This document shows, piece after piece, positions 22,101 through 31,088 of a DNA stretch of 64,000 bases (position 1 is its first letter; each line of letters starts with the position of its first letter). The DNA is taken from contig CM049314.1 of the NCBI GenBank assembly GCA_026874595.1, forward strand, positions 39,479,229-39,543,228, read 5' to 3'. The position numbers and the translations under genes were made by a program. The notes beneath the pieces are model-generated. The model was not told the DNA's origin. It saw only the letters and a program-made list of their open reading frames with translations, and searched no databases. The DNA is from Sipunculus nudus. Lineage: Eukaryota; Annelida; Sipuncula; Golfingiida; Sipunculidae.

Positions 22101-25100
22101 ATTGTGAGTTCAAATCTCAGCCGAAGCAGTGAAATTTTATAAGGTCGGCCCCCACCCAGGCTAAGCGTACTGCAGGCTTAATAGGAAGGTTGTAACCAAC
22201 AGCTGTGTTTCACTCACAAAAGAGTGGGCTTTCTTAGGTTCCTTGGTGGTATGACCCAGCACTTGGGATGATTACACACCCAGGGCCCACAGGTGCAGTA
22301 GTCTCCGGGTCTGGTTAACTCAAGGATATAAAATGAGAGGAAGCGTGTGATACTGGCCTGTCATGAGTCCAAACCTAAATGTAGTTCTGCAGATGTACAT
22401 ATACTTAGTTAAGCTAGCACATAAAAATTTAGATGGTTACATCCAAAAAAAAAAAAACTTATCAGTACTGTCAGATGTACCTTTCTCAATACACTGACTA
22501 TACTGCCTGACATTAATCATTGGTTTTCTCAGCACCTGTTTGTTATTTTCTTGTTCTACACTTAAAGCAATAGTTGTCCTAATGGTATGTAAATACATTT
22601 TATGAGATGACATTTGACTATTTTGTATGAAAAAAAAAATGAGGACTTAATTAAACTTGTATCTGACAAGTATCTTGATCACACTGTCACTGTGTAAGGC
22701 ATCAAGAGCGAAAGTATTGTGACACATGTAATATAATGCTATATATATAATGTTTTTTTAATGCACTAGTTGTTACCATACATATAAGCATGCATAAGTT
22801 ACAGGATAAAGATAATCATACATGCTGTTTTGTCCTGTGGAATGAAGCGGACTTCTGTGATTTTGTATTCTGATTCTTCATCTCCTGACCCATTGCCTTC
22901 ATCTTCTTCTTCTCCTAAAATCAACAAAAGAATCAGACATATTCATTCATAATAATCTACAAGTAATATGTGTATCAAAGGTACCTGGTCACTTACCAAA
23001 TTGTGCAGCATCTTCTGCTACAAGTTAACTTTGGATGAATACAAAAGTAATTTTTAACCAGCTTCTGTGGCTCTGGGGCAGAGCACTGGACTCAAAGCCA
23101 GGGGGATTGTGAGTTTGAATCTCAGCCGAGGCGGTGAGAGTTTTCACAGATGCCCCTCACCCAGGGTAAGCGCTCTGCAGGCTTAATGGGGATACAATGA
23201 TACTGTGCCGAACAGTTGTGTTTCACTCACAAAGGAGTGTGCCTTTCTGGGGTTCCTTGGTGATATGACCAAGCAATGGGGATGATATACACCCAGGACT
23301 CGCAGGAGTGGTATACAGAACCTGGTTGACACCATGATAATCAAGTATAAACCCCTGCCATATAGTATGAAACCAGGGTTGGCAATTTCTTCCGAGAGGT
23401 GGTTTCTTCCCTGGAAACTTCCGGCTCAGAAAAAATAGTTTCCTCCATTTCTTCCAGAAGAAACTTCCGAATCTCATGTGAGAATATATATAACTAATAA
23501 ATTTTCAGCTTTATTTCTGCTTAAACATAATCTGTTCCATCTGATAAAGGTTTATATTAATATATAGTGTTATCTTAGAATGTATGACTATTAGTTTAAT
23601 TTAGTTAGACAATATGCCTCATGTAGTTTTGAGTAAGTCAGTTCAGGTGACGTAATTCAAAATCAATGGACACAGGTTTCTAGTCCAGTGAACCTTGCAA
23701 TGATTACCAGCTGATTACCTACGAAAGTGCAACTTAACTCCAGTTATCCCGTACTGCACAGAGAAGCAGGGTATAGGGAAGCCATGTCATAATTAACAGG
23801 GTTTTCTTCCACTATAATAAATCAAACAGTAAAACTGCTTCGTAATGAAACTGGAATGGAACTCTGCAGATGTGCATGGTACAAAGTTGCATTTAAAAAT
23901 GAGGCAGTTACCTCAAAAAAAAGTATACCTGATGTGAGCAGTATATAAATGGAAACCTTTAAACAAACTTCAAATACCACTGAAGTGACAAACTCTTGAT
24001 GAGCCAGTGGCACTTTTTTGGACATGTAAAAATGAATGTCTACAGTGAGTATATTTATCACCATATGGTGTATGCATATGAACACTAAGACTGTTCAGAA
24101 CTTATTTGTTAAAACTGTGACTTAAAAATAAAATCAATTAAGTTTAATCAGATATATTTTTTTATTCATCATATACACAACATCAGGAATCATTTGAATT
24201 TTGCTTTTCATTCTTTTCAACATGAGAAATGTGGAAAAGTCAATATCTGTTTTACTTATTCAAACATACATGTTATTTATTTACCTAAACAGAATTCAAA
24301 TTGTTATTCAAACTAGACATTTCTTGGCACCGCTGGTGCCATAGTATCGCCAGACAAATGAGGTTTTGTGGTATTTTGTTGATATAATGTGATGTATTTA
24401 TATTTTAGCAATGAATGTGAGAAACATTTTTACAAAATATAGGAATATTTTGGATTGGGAAGGACAATTGATCAAAGGGTTTTTGACTTATAATGCTCAC
24501 AGTGCTGTCAAGTGGCCCTTTTTAAGATATTCATGATTTTATGTTTTTCACCAAATATGGGAATATTCAAGGTCAAGGTCACTCTCATAGTCACGGTCAT
24601 GACCCCAAATCAATAAACTGCATTCCAAAATATCCAACATTTGAAAAAAAATTAAATAAAAAAAAAAATTTTAATTAAATTTTAAAATTAAATTTAAAAT
24701 TAAATATACCTCATTCCATAAACCATATCTATATACATGCATAACATGAAAGAAATCTGCCCATTACTGTTTGACTTATAATGCTCACAGTATATACTGT
24801 CAAGTAGCAATGATGGGGTATTCAAAGGCGCAAAAAACAAGAAAAGGACAACAGGTGGCGCCACCTTTCTTCTGCAAAAGATTTTATGTGATTTTCACCA
24901 TATATGGTAATATTCAAGGTCAAAGCCACTCTCAAAGGAAAGGTCATGACCCCAATTTTAATATACATCATCCCATAACCCATACCTATGTACATGCATA
25001 ATATTAAAGAAATCTGTCAATCAGTTTTTGACTTGTGATGCTAAAAGTACTGTCAAGTGGCAATGATGGGGGTATTAAACGGCACAAAAACAAGAAAAGG

Positions 25101-25803
25101 ATACTAGGTGGCACCACCAGTTTCCGGTACATGACATCACTATCCAAGATCTTTGTCCAACTTGATTTTTGGATAAATCCATGAAAGATTTCTTGAGATA
25201 TTTAAGAATTTGTGTGATTTTCCCCAAAAATGGATCTATTCAAGGTCAAGGTCACTCTCCTAGTCGAGGTCATGACTCCATTTTAAATAGGCTTCGTCCT
25301 CTCACCTATATCTATAAATGTGTCAAGTTTGAAAAAGATCCTTGAAATATTTTTTTAGTTATTTTGTCCAAAAGAAATCTCTGCGGCGGCGGCGCAACCG
25401 TGCCTAAACCATATTATCTCCAGACTATGTCTGGCAATACAATGATGGTTTTGAATTTCACCTTAGTTTGTGTAAAAGGAATCTGATAATCATTTGAAAA
25501 TATAGATAGCCCTGTAGCACTGCCTTTAAATTTTGGCATGTTTTTTTTTTTTTTTTTTTTACAAAAAACTCATATTATCCTCCAAGGCAATGAAGTGAGC
25601 TTTACTGATTACATCTAAGGTGACCTACCTCCAAGTATTCCATCAACCATGAGATAAAGACATTCATGTGGGAATGCAGACAGGTCTCTGGATACAGCAT
25701 GCAGTGAAATCGCTGGATACTGGAGGGAAAATCCTCGTCCATTCTCATTCAGCCATACAACCTGACTAAAATAACAAAAAAAAAACATATTAATACATAA
25801 ATA

Positions 25804-25850
<47 letters not shown>

Positions 25851-28800
25851 TGATAAAAAGTGAAAGTTTTCAATCAAATCTGAAAATCAGAGGTAACATC
25901 TACAATTATAACAAAATCAAAAGGTTATTATTTTCACTGATGAGACCTGACTTTTTTCTCTACTTTCAACAATAAAGACCAGGCAATCAGGCAAATTTGA
26001 ATTAAAACAATTATGACCCAAAATGTAATCAAAGGTATAAACTGACATACTATAGCTACTGATGGTGACACAATTGAATTTTTTAAAACCTTTTGTTGTA
26101 TGTTCACTATGTTGTAATGTTAACCCATGATCACCACAAGAAAATTGTGAGTCCTTTACTTATGTGTCCTGTGAAATCTTCTGCAAGAATTAATCTAAAT
26201 GAAAACTTATCTCAACAAAAATCTTGTCTCCAACTCACAACTAAAAACTCCGTCCAAGTTGATGTAGAGCAGCAGAGCACATAGCATTATGCCATTTTAG
26301 GACAAGACAATTTGGATAAAGGATGTTCTATTGTACAACTATTTATAATTTCATTATTAATAATTTAAATAATAGTAAAACTTATTTTATCTTCTTATTA
26401 ATAACACTATTTATAACACCCCTCAAGTGTGTGTTCTGTCCCCAGCTTTGTTTACAATTTACACCAATAGTTGTGCCTCAAAAAGTGACAGCTGTAAAAC
26501 TGTGAAATATGCTGATGACACTATGCTCTTGGGTCTCATTTCAAATCATGATGGAAATTCATACAGACATGAAATTGTGCATATGACTTAAAATAAAAGT
26601 GGTGCCACCAGTCTGCAGGAACTGATGTAACACTCCATGATCACAATAAAAAAGCAACTGAGGAGTCCATTCTTATGAGCTACTGAGCTTAAAACATTGT
26701 GGTGTCAGTAATCCATAGAATGTCCATTATATGCTGTTGCCACCTAGTAAGAGACTGAGAAATCAAGCAGCAAACCAGGGAGGCATGCCGCATCCAGGCC
26801 ACCCAGCGGCCAGTTGAAAAAAGTAGGACATTTTTTTGGGAAACCAGTAGGACACACTAGAATTTAAAAAAGAATAACTTATTATATACTTATATGAATG
26901 AATTCATCAATTTCAAGAATTATTATTCTATGATTTAATCTAAGAGTTTTATTCGTCATGATTTTGATGCACCAAAAATGATTTTTTTTAATTAAAAGAA
27001 AATTTCTGGATCTCAAAAATCCTATAGACAACATGTTGTAGAGTTCAAATATATTATGTTGAAGAGTTTTTAAAAAAAATGATTGTATTTTGAAGTGTAC
27101 AAATGTCAGTAGCTAACTAAATGTTGCTAATTAAGTGTTATTTAGTAACAAAAGTCATTCTAGACTGTGGTTTTTCTTCTTTGAGTCATTTGCCAGTGAT
27201 TTGTTTCTTCTTTGAGTGATTTGCCAGTGATTTGTTCACAAGTTTCATGTCTTCCCTGGCCTTGGTCAATTTTTTTTTCTGTCCACATTCTAACACAGCT
27301 TGAGCAGCTTGGATACTATGCATGTATATCTTTTCTGCTGCATGCTTTTGTCAATCTCTCACTGGCCTCCTTAATAAGGACATTGTTAGCATCAATCTCT
27401 TTCTGCAGTTTAGACTGCTGTTTCAACAATTCCCCTCTAAAATCTGCCTTCCTTTTCAGTTCGCTAGACTTGCTTGTTTATTTCAGCTTCCTCCTCTTTC
27501 CTTTGCTTTTCAAGGTCTTCCTAAAAGCATGGACTGTCTTAGGATGTTCTGGTACCTTACTAGGCCCTCCACAGAGCCAGTAACTGAGCCTTGCCACTGT
27601 TTTTGTAGTCAACTGTCTTATGGCAAAGAATACAAAAGGCATAGCCACATTCACTCTCAGTGCACCAATCTTTTAGACTGTGTCCATTCTCATCTTTGGA
27701 ACTTATCCAGCTGTGATTAAAATGTGTTGATCTAGGCATGGTGGGAATCAGTACACTGCACCATGTCCAGAAGATTACTGCAGCATTAAACTACTGACAC
27801 ATTGTTACAGGACAAGTCTTTCAGGTTTGGTCAAATCCATTTTATCTCAACAGGTGTATAGCATCATTGTAGTCATCACTCCTGTATCAAGTTATCAAGT
27901 AACTAGCCCTGTGTGTTTAAGTGTACACCCCTGTGTTGCAATAATGGGCTAGCCCCTTCATGCATAAAGGGACCAATACAGCTGGCTGCAGGGCTAGCGA
28001 TCTTGTGATACTATAGGTGTATTCCTAGACGTCGAGAAAGCCTTCGACGCAGTATGGCGGGATGGTCTAAGGTACAAGATCGCAACGCAGGCTAAACTGC
28101 CGGCTCGCATTGTGAGGATTCTCTCATCCTTCCTAAGAGATAGGAAGCTATGGGTCAGAGTAGGTGACGCTAAGTCGCACGAGATCGAACCCGCTGCTGG
28201 CACACCACAGGGCTCAGCTCTCAGCCCGTTGCTCTACGTCATATACGTCAACGACATGCCCAGCCTGTCCGAAAAAGGGGGAGTCCGCACGGGGGCGACG
28301 AGCCAATTTGCGGATGACACTGCGCTATGGACACATAGCAAGAGAGCAGCACCCAGGCTACAGGCAGGTCTAGACGAAGTGACCGAGTGGTGCGCCAGAT
28401 GGCGGGTTAGAGTCAATGCGACAAAAACGCAGGCTTGCAAATTCGGTAGGCACCTGAAAGGCAGCAAGGCCGACAAAGCGCCAGAACTGAAATTGGCCGG
28501 AGAACCAATTCAATTCACAGACCAGGTAAAATTCCTGGGGCTGACGGTTGATAAGAGACTCACATGGGCGGCTCATATAAAGGATATCGAACAGAGGGTC
28601 AAAGCGAGACTAAACTGCTTAAGAGTGCTAACAGCAGGGACAGGGGGCATGTCAACCCAAAGTTTGATATACCTTTATAAAGCCTGGATCAGACCGGTTA
28701 TGATGTACGGCTGCATAGCCCTGATCTCAGCCAAAGAGCACCACATTAAGACACTTCAACGGCTTCAAAACAGAGCCTTAAGGACGGCCTTGAGACTCCC

Positions 28801-30733
28801 GCCTCGAACCCGAGTATCTGTGCTTCACGAGAAGGCAGAAATAGAATATGTGAAAGACCACATTCTAAGGTTGAGCAAAGGCTATGTCGAAAAGGTGAAG
28901 CAAGAGAAGTTCTATAAAGACCTCAAAACGTGGCTCGATTGGCAAAAAATCAGTGGCAAACGGAACCCCAGTATCATCACCCCACTAGAAAAAGTGGGGG
29001 AGGGGTAGAAAGGCTCCGGGCTCTGCAGCGCCCGACTGCAAAAGCAAAATACGGGCCGTCCATCGGATGAGGACGTAAAATGGCGGTCCCGTGTCCAGAA
29101 GGGGATGGGCACGTAAAAGATCCCATACTGTTTTTCGATAGAAGAGTAGGCCAGTCCGTTGCCGACAGTATGGAACCAGGCCCTAAAGAGCCAGCCGTTT
29201 GGTGGATAAAAGTTGAGGGGATCCGGAAAGGATCAGGGACAAGGCTCCGAGACGTAAAAAAAACCGGGGGTCCGGTCAGGATCAGCAGGGACAAGGCTCA
29301 AGCATGATGGCACGAGAACCAGGAAAGGCTCCGGAAAAGGCTCAGATCGAACGAACACCGTACCTGGTCGAAAGGGACAAGGCTCAGGGCAGGACTCACG
29401 GTAGTCCAGGGGTAGGCCGGTGACGCTCGGACATTACTGGCTGGTTGCTAGGCTCAGGCTCCCGGGTTTACTTGGGGGATTCCCCGGTGGTGGTCGGTCA
29501 ACGAGGGCGGGCCGGACCTGGCTGGCTGGCGTGTCAGTTCTGGCGACCTCAGTGCAAAGAGGGGGGGTACCCGAAGAGGCAAAACTGCGGCGTAGAAACC
29601 CTAGTTATTGCCTGAGCGGTGTAACGGACATGGCATGGCTGCAGGGCTGGACATGCAGTAATTAGGCTGGCTGATAACAAGCTGACTGGGGTGCAAGTAC
29701 CAACAAAGACAACCATGACAGTGACTATCCTGTTATCTGGGGAAGTGCACCAAGGGGGGGTATGCAATGACACTATTGCTGTTTAATGCATCATAGAAGT
29801 TCCACTTGCAATTATCATTTGATATGAGAGATCCTCTAGAATAAAATTTTTTAATCCATTTTTTTTAAATTTTTTTTAAGTAGGAATTAGGTCCAAAAGT
29901 AGGAAAAGTATGACAATTGTTGAAAAAGTAGGACCGCTGGGTGGCCTGTGCATCCTTTGTGCCAACTTCCATATTATTGTACATATAAAGCCCATCTAAT
30001 GAATGTCAGTGTGCCACTAATGAAGTAACCTGTGTGTATATCCATTGACTAGTCACTGATACATGTTCTAGTCATTACTAAGTCTTAAGTCTGTGTGGTC
30101 TTAAAATTAGTAAATTTAGGTTTTTTGTTTATGTTTACTACTTTAATCTGCATATATTAAATCAACTGGGAAACAAATTCCAGTATTTATATGGGCTCTA
30201 TAAATTTATCTAATCTTAATAATTTAAAATTACCTTTATTGGAGCGAGTATAGAATCCGGTCTTCATGGACGAGGTTATGGGTGTATACGGATGGACGTA
30301 ATGATGTTTAGGATTCATGTAATGGAGAAGTGAGAAGCATGTCGATGTCATATCATCAGGCATGCCACGGCTTATGTTGATTACTACAAATATGAGACGG
30401 TCCAGTCAGTTTAGAATCATCTTGGAATTGAAGACCGGATTCTATACTCGCGCCCCTTTATTATTAATATTAATAATTATTATATATTAATAATAGTATA
30501 TTAATACTGAATTTTTTTACGATGCATGCAACATTTTTCATTTCATCACTTTTTTTCATAATTAAACGTTCTCTGAGGCAGAGCACTTATTAAAAAAAAC
30601 TGTCAGAGTTATACCTTTCGACAATAAATAATTTCCCATTTCCAAGACTCTGGTTGTGCACGTGGGCCTGTGTGTTGTTTTGTTCCAGCCTCACTCCTTC
30701 CACTGGTGGCGGGAAATTCCTGAGATCCATCAT
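19097..30733 (-). CDS. CLNS1A: pICln (CLNS1A), methylosome subunit and snRNP assembly chaperone; complete, 6 exons
   Basis: Coding segments, 5' to 3' on the - strand: 30733-30615, 25765-25629, 22914-22822, 21310-21239, 20141-19974, 19161-19097. Together 654 nt, 217 residues plus TAG; human pICln is about 237. The N-terminal PH-like fold shows NFPPPVEGV, GKLFIVESQVVWL and GFSLQYPAISLHAVSRD. An acidic loop (EEEDEGNGSGDEE) precedes ITEVRFIPQDKTAL, then DSMFQAMSECQTLHPDPED, a second acidic run (EEEEEE), LTAEGQARLQHLE, and an acidic tail ending FEDAPE. By established knowledge, pICln binds Sm proteins, holds them in the PRMT5-MEP50 methylosome, and hands them to the SMN complex. The start is the first of two adjacent ATGs (30733); the second (30730) is equally possible. 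It is convergent with CCDC39, and intron 1 is 4.9 kb and full of transposons. Confidence 0.96.
19974..20141 (-). CDS. CLNS1A: CLNS1A exon 5
   Basis: Acceptor tttgcag before 20141, donor gtatgg after 19974. Acidic run, then FTGEGDIGNLTAEGQARLQ and a Glu/Gln-rich helical segment. Confidence 0.94.
20447..20467 (+). repeat. G21 homopolymer tract in a CLNS1A intron
   Basis: 21 consecutive G followed after eight bases by a seven-base C run (fold-back possible). Part of a wider low-complexity segment rich in CCCC/GGGG to about 20620. Confidence 0.85.
20750..21060. mobile_element. 311-bp MITE with TA target duplication in CLNS1A intron 4
   Basis: Ends AGGCCAAAAA and TTTTTGGCCT are inverted, with a second inverted block inside (GGTATGGTTCTCAGGCAC versus the complement of GTGCCCGAGAAGTATGCC). 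TA flanks both sides (20748-20749, 21061-21062), which fits a Tc1/mariner-type non-autonomous element. Confidence 0.7.
21239..21310 (-). CDS. CLNS1A: CLNS1A exon 4
   Basis: Acceptor tttcag before 21310, donor gtgagt after 21239. Reads DSMFQAMSECQTLHPDPED, nearly identical to the vertebrate MFTAMCECQALHPDPED. Confidence 0.95.
22051..22335 (+). repeat. tRNA-derived SINE, copy 1
   Basis: Starts ACCAGCCT and has a pol III A-box-like GGGGTAGAGCACAGG and a B-box-like GAGTTCAAATC (22106-22116), spaced as in a tRNA, then a non-tRNA body ending GGTTAACTCAAGGATATAAA. About 80% similar to copy 2 at 23055-23350. Both lie in CLNS1A introns, opposite to the gene's direction. Confidence 0.8.
22822..22914 (-). 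CDS. CLNS1A: CLNS1A exon 3
   Basis: Acceptor attttag before 22914, donor gtatga after 22822. Acidic EEEDEGNGSGDEE, then ITEVRFIPQDKTA, the last strand region of the PH-like domain. Confidence 0.94.
23055..23350 (+). repeat. tRNA-derived SINE, copy 2
   Basis: Starts ACCAGCTTCTG and has A-box-like GGGGCAGAGCACTGG and B-box-like GAGTTTGAATC. Shared body landmarks with copy 1 are CAGCCGA-GC-GTGA, CTGCAGGCTTAAT, GTGTTTCACTCACAAA, GGTTCCTTGGTG-TATGACC and ACACCCAGG. Confidence 0.8.
24314..25440. repeat. Degenerate repeat cluster, about 250-bp units
   Basis: Three to four diverged units carry the ordered landmarks TTGACTTATAATGCT, CTGTCAAGTGGCAATGATGG, CAAGAAAAGGA, GGTGGCGCCACC and TATTCAAGGTCAAGGTCACTC (starts near 24480, 24766, 25022). 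The outer parts contain GCCAGACA (about 24350) and TGTCTGGCA (about 25427) in inverted order, possible remnant ends. Located in CLNS1A intron 2 (22915-25628). No coding capacity. Confidence 0.65.
25629..25765 (-). CDS. CLNS1A: CLNS1A exon 2
   Basis: The acceptor is placed at ttttag before 25765 and not at the cag four bases on. Only this choice keeps frame and yields ESQVVWL, aligned with human ESRLSWL. Donor gtaggt after 25629. Carries GFSLQYPAISLHAVSRD. Confidence 0.94.
25807..25846. repeat. (AT)n microsatellite
   Basis: About 20 AT units in CLNS1A intron 1, 40 bases upstream of exon 2's acceptor in gene orientation. Confidence 0.9.
26418..26579 (+). pseudogene. LINE reverse-transcriptase fragment (palm motifs)
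   Basis: An open stretch of about 52 codons reads PQVCVLSPALFTIYTN followed by VKYADDTMLLGLIS and a YRHEIV end. This spans the PQG-LSP and Y-A-D-D motifs of a non-LTR RT; PQG is mutated to PQV. Nothing recognisable flanks it, so it is a short relic. Clade not assigned. Confidence 0.8.
27190..27739 (-). pseudogene. Zinc-finger plus coiled-coil gene remnant inside the TIR element
   Basis: Reading on - from ATG at 27739: MPRSTHFNHSWISS, then WCTES, FCILCHK and a short Gly/Leu segment, before TAG (27562-27560). The pattern F-x(2)-W, W-C, C-x2-C, G-x3-L is that of transposase-associated zinc fingers followed by a His pair. After a frame change it continues KHPKTVHAFRK and then a Lys/Glu-rich helix (KADFRGELLKQQSKLQKEID, ASERLTKACSRKDIHAYSIQ) to about 27200, with further stops. 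It has the same strand as CLNS1A but no splice link to it. Dead copy; exact family uncertain. Confidence 0.6.
27960..29770 (+). mobile_element. 5'-truncated Jockey-like non-LTR retrotransposon
   Basis: A sharp GC-rich island in an AT-rich intron. It contains an open RT reading frame to 29008 and about 760 bases of 3' UTR. The UTR is unusual: short imperfect repeats of the type GGGACAAGGCTC recur between about 29216 and 29390. No poly-A tail is obvious; the island ends at a G-rich run near 29760. The 5' edge is uncertain (27960-28005), and no target duplication could be fixed. Confidence 0.8.
27998..29008 (+). CDS. Non-LTR reverse transcriptase, C-terminal part (about 336 codons, open)
   Basis: The frame is open from just after a TAG at 27995 to TAG at 29006. 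Motifs in order: GVFLDVEKAFDAVW (RT motif A), FLRDRKLWVRVG, GTPQGSALSPLLYVIYVNDMP, QFADDTALWTHS (catalytic ADD), then WCARWRVRVNATKTQ, KFLGLTVDKRLTWAAHI, and a thumb region ending LEKVGEG. The combination LDVEKAFDAVWRDGL with VIYVNDMP is typical of the Jockey clade. Endonuclease and the N-terminal half of the RT are missing, so this copy cannot move by itself. There are no internal stops, so it is younger than the other LINE relics here. Confidence 0.88.
   Translation, partial: RSCDTIGVFLDVEKAFDAVWRDGLRYKIATQAKLPARIVRILSSFLRDRKLWVRVGDAKSHEIEPAAGTPQGSALSPLLYVIYVNDMPSLSEKGGVRTGATSQFADDTALWTHSKRAAPRLQAGLDEVTEWCARWRVRVNATKTQACKFGRHLKGSKADKAPELKLAGEPIQFTDQVKFLGLTVDKRLTWAAHIKDIEQRVKARLNCLRVLTAGTGGMSTQSLIYLYKAWIRPVMMYGCIALISAKEHHIKTLQRLQNRALRTALRLPPRTRVSVLHEKAEIEYVKDHILRLSKGYVEKVKQEKFYKDLKTWLDWQKISGKRNPSIITPLEKVGEG
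30241..30456. mobile_element. 216-bp MITE with 6-bp target duplication, CLNS1A intron 1
   Basis: Inverted ends share GCGAGTATAGAATCCGGTCT, extended by TCA, just inside a G/C-rich lip (GGA left, GGGGC right on the complement). It is flanked by TTTATT on both sides (30235-30240 and 30457-30462). It sits about 160 bases from CLNS1A exon 1. No coding capacity; superfamily not assigned. Confidence 0.8.
30615..30733 (-). CDS. CLNS1A: CLNS1A exon 1
   Basis: Starts MMDLRNFPPPVEGV. Donor gtataa after 30615, leaving two bases of a split Ser codon. NFPPPVEGV and GNGKLFIVE match the pICln N-terminus. Confidence 0.93.
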
Positions 30734-30965
30734 GATATCACGTGTAATCTAGCGATGTCACTGGGAGGGTCGGCTGCTAAATAAACTGAGTCTCAAAATT
30801 TTAGCGAGCTGTCGTTTGCTTGGTCCGATCCAGCGTCAGAATTTGATGATCTATTTATATGTTTTAGAATCGTTCAGGCTACGTTTTGGAAACCACCATG
30901 TGAAGGTGAAGGCCACAGCTGTCAAATATTGTCCAATCGTTCACGATTTTACAGTGGCTAGGCAA

Positions 30966-31032
30966 TAGACTGGTACCCTACTCTATTAAGACGCAACTGC
31001 TCTAGGCCAGAATAGAGTAGGGTACCAGTCTA
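30966..31032. repeat. 22-bp perfect inverted repeat upstream of CLNS1A
   Basis: Arms 30966-30987 and 31011-31032 (TAGACTGGTACCCTACTCTA core) are perfectly complementary around a 23-base loop, about 230 bp upstream of the CLNS1A ATG. Confidence 0.92.
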
Positions 31033-31040
31033 CCTAATAC

Positions 31041-31088
31041 AGACTGGTTTCTTGCATTTTAATTTGAAATGTTTCCAGAAACCAGTCT
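31041..31088. repeat. Second inverted repeat sharing the AGACTGGT motif
   Basis: Arms AGACTGGTTTCT (31041-31052) and AGAAACCAGTCT (31077-31088), 24-base loop, 8 bases beyond the first hairpin. Confidence 0.85.

Larger units (their letters stand above)
26795..29948. mobile_element. TIR element (hAT-like?) carrying a zinc-finger gene remnant, interrupted by a LINE
   Basis: Perfect 15-bp inverted ends CAGGCCACCCAGCGG (26795-26809 and 29934-29948). Subterminal AAAAAGTAGGAC / GTCCTACTTTTT motifs occur on both sides. The sequence GCATC flanks both sides (left just outside, right one base outside), a possible imperfect target duplication; a clean 8-bp duplication is not seen. Inside are a BED/TTF-like zinc-finger remnant on the - strand and a nested LINE. 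The link to hAT elements is inferred from the CAGG...CCTG ends and the zinc finger. Confidence 0.6.

Noticed and set aside
22081-22120. A tRNA gene
   Set aside because: A- and B-box-like words are present, but acceptor stem and anticodon arm do not fold as a tRNA, and a paralogous copy with a long non-tRNA body shows it is a SINE.
23375-23470. A second hAT MITE starting CAGGGTTGGCAA
   Set aside because: I found no matching inverted end or 8-bp duplication downstream; only a TTTCTTCC-rich low-complexity stretch.
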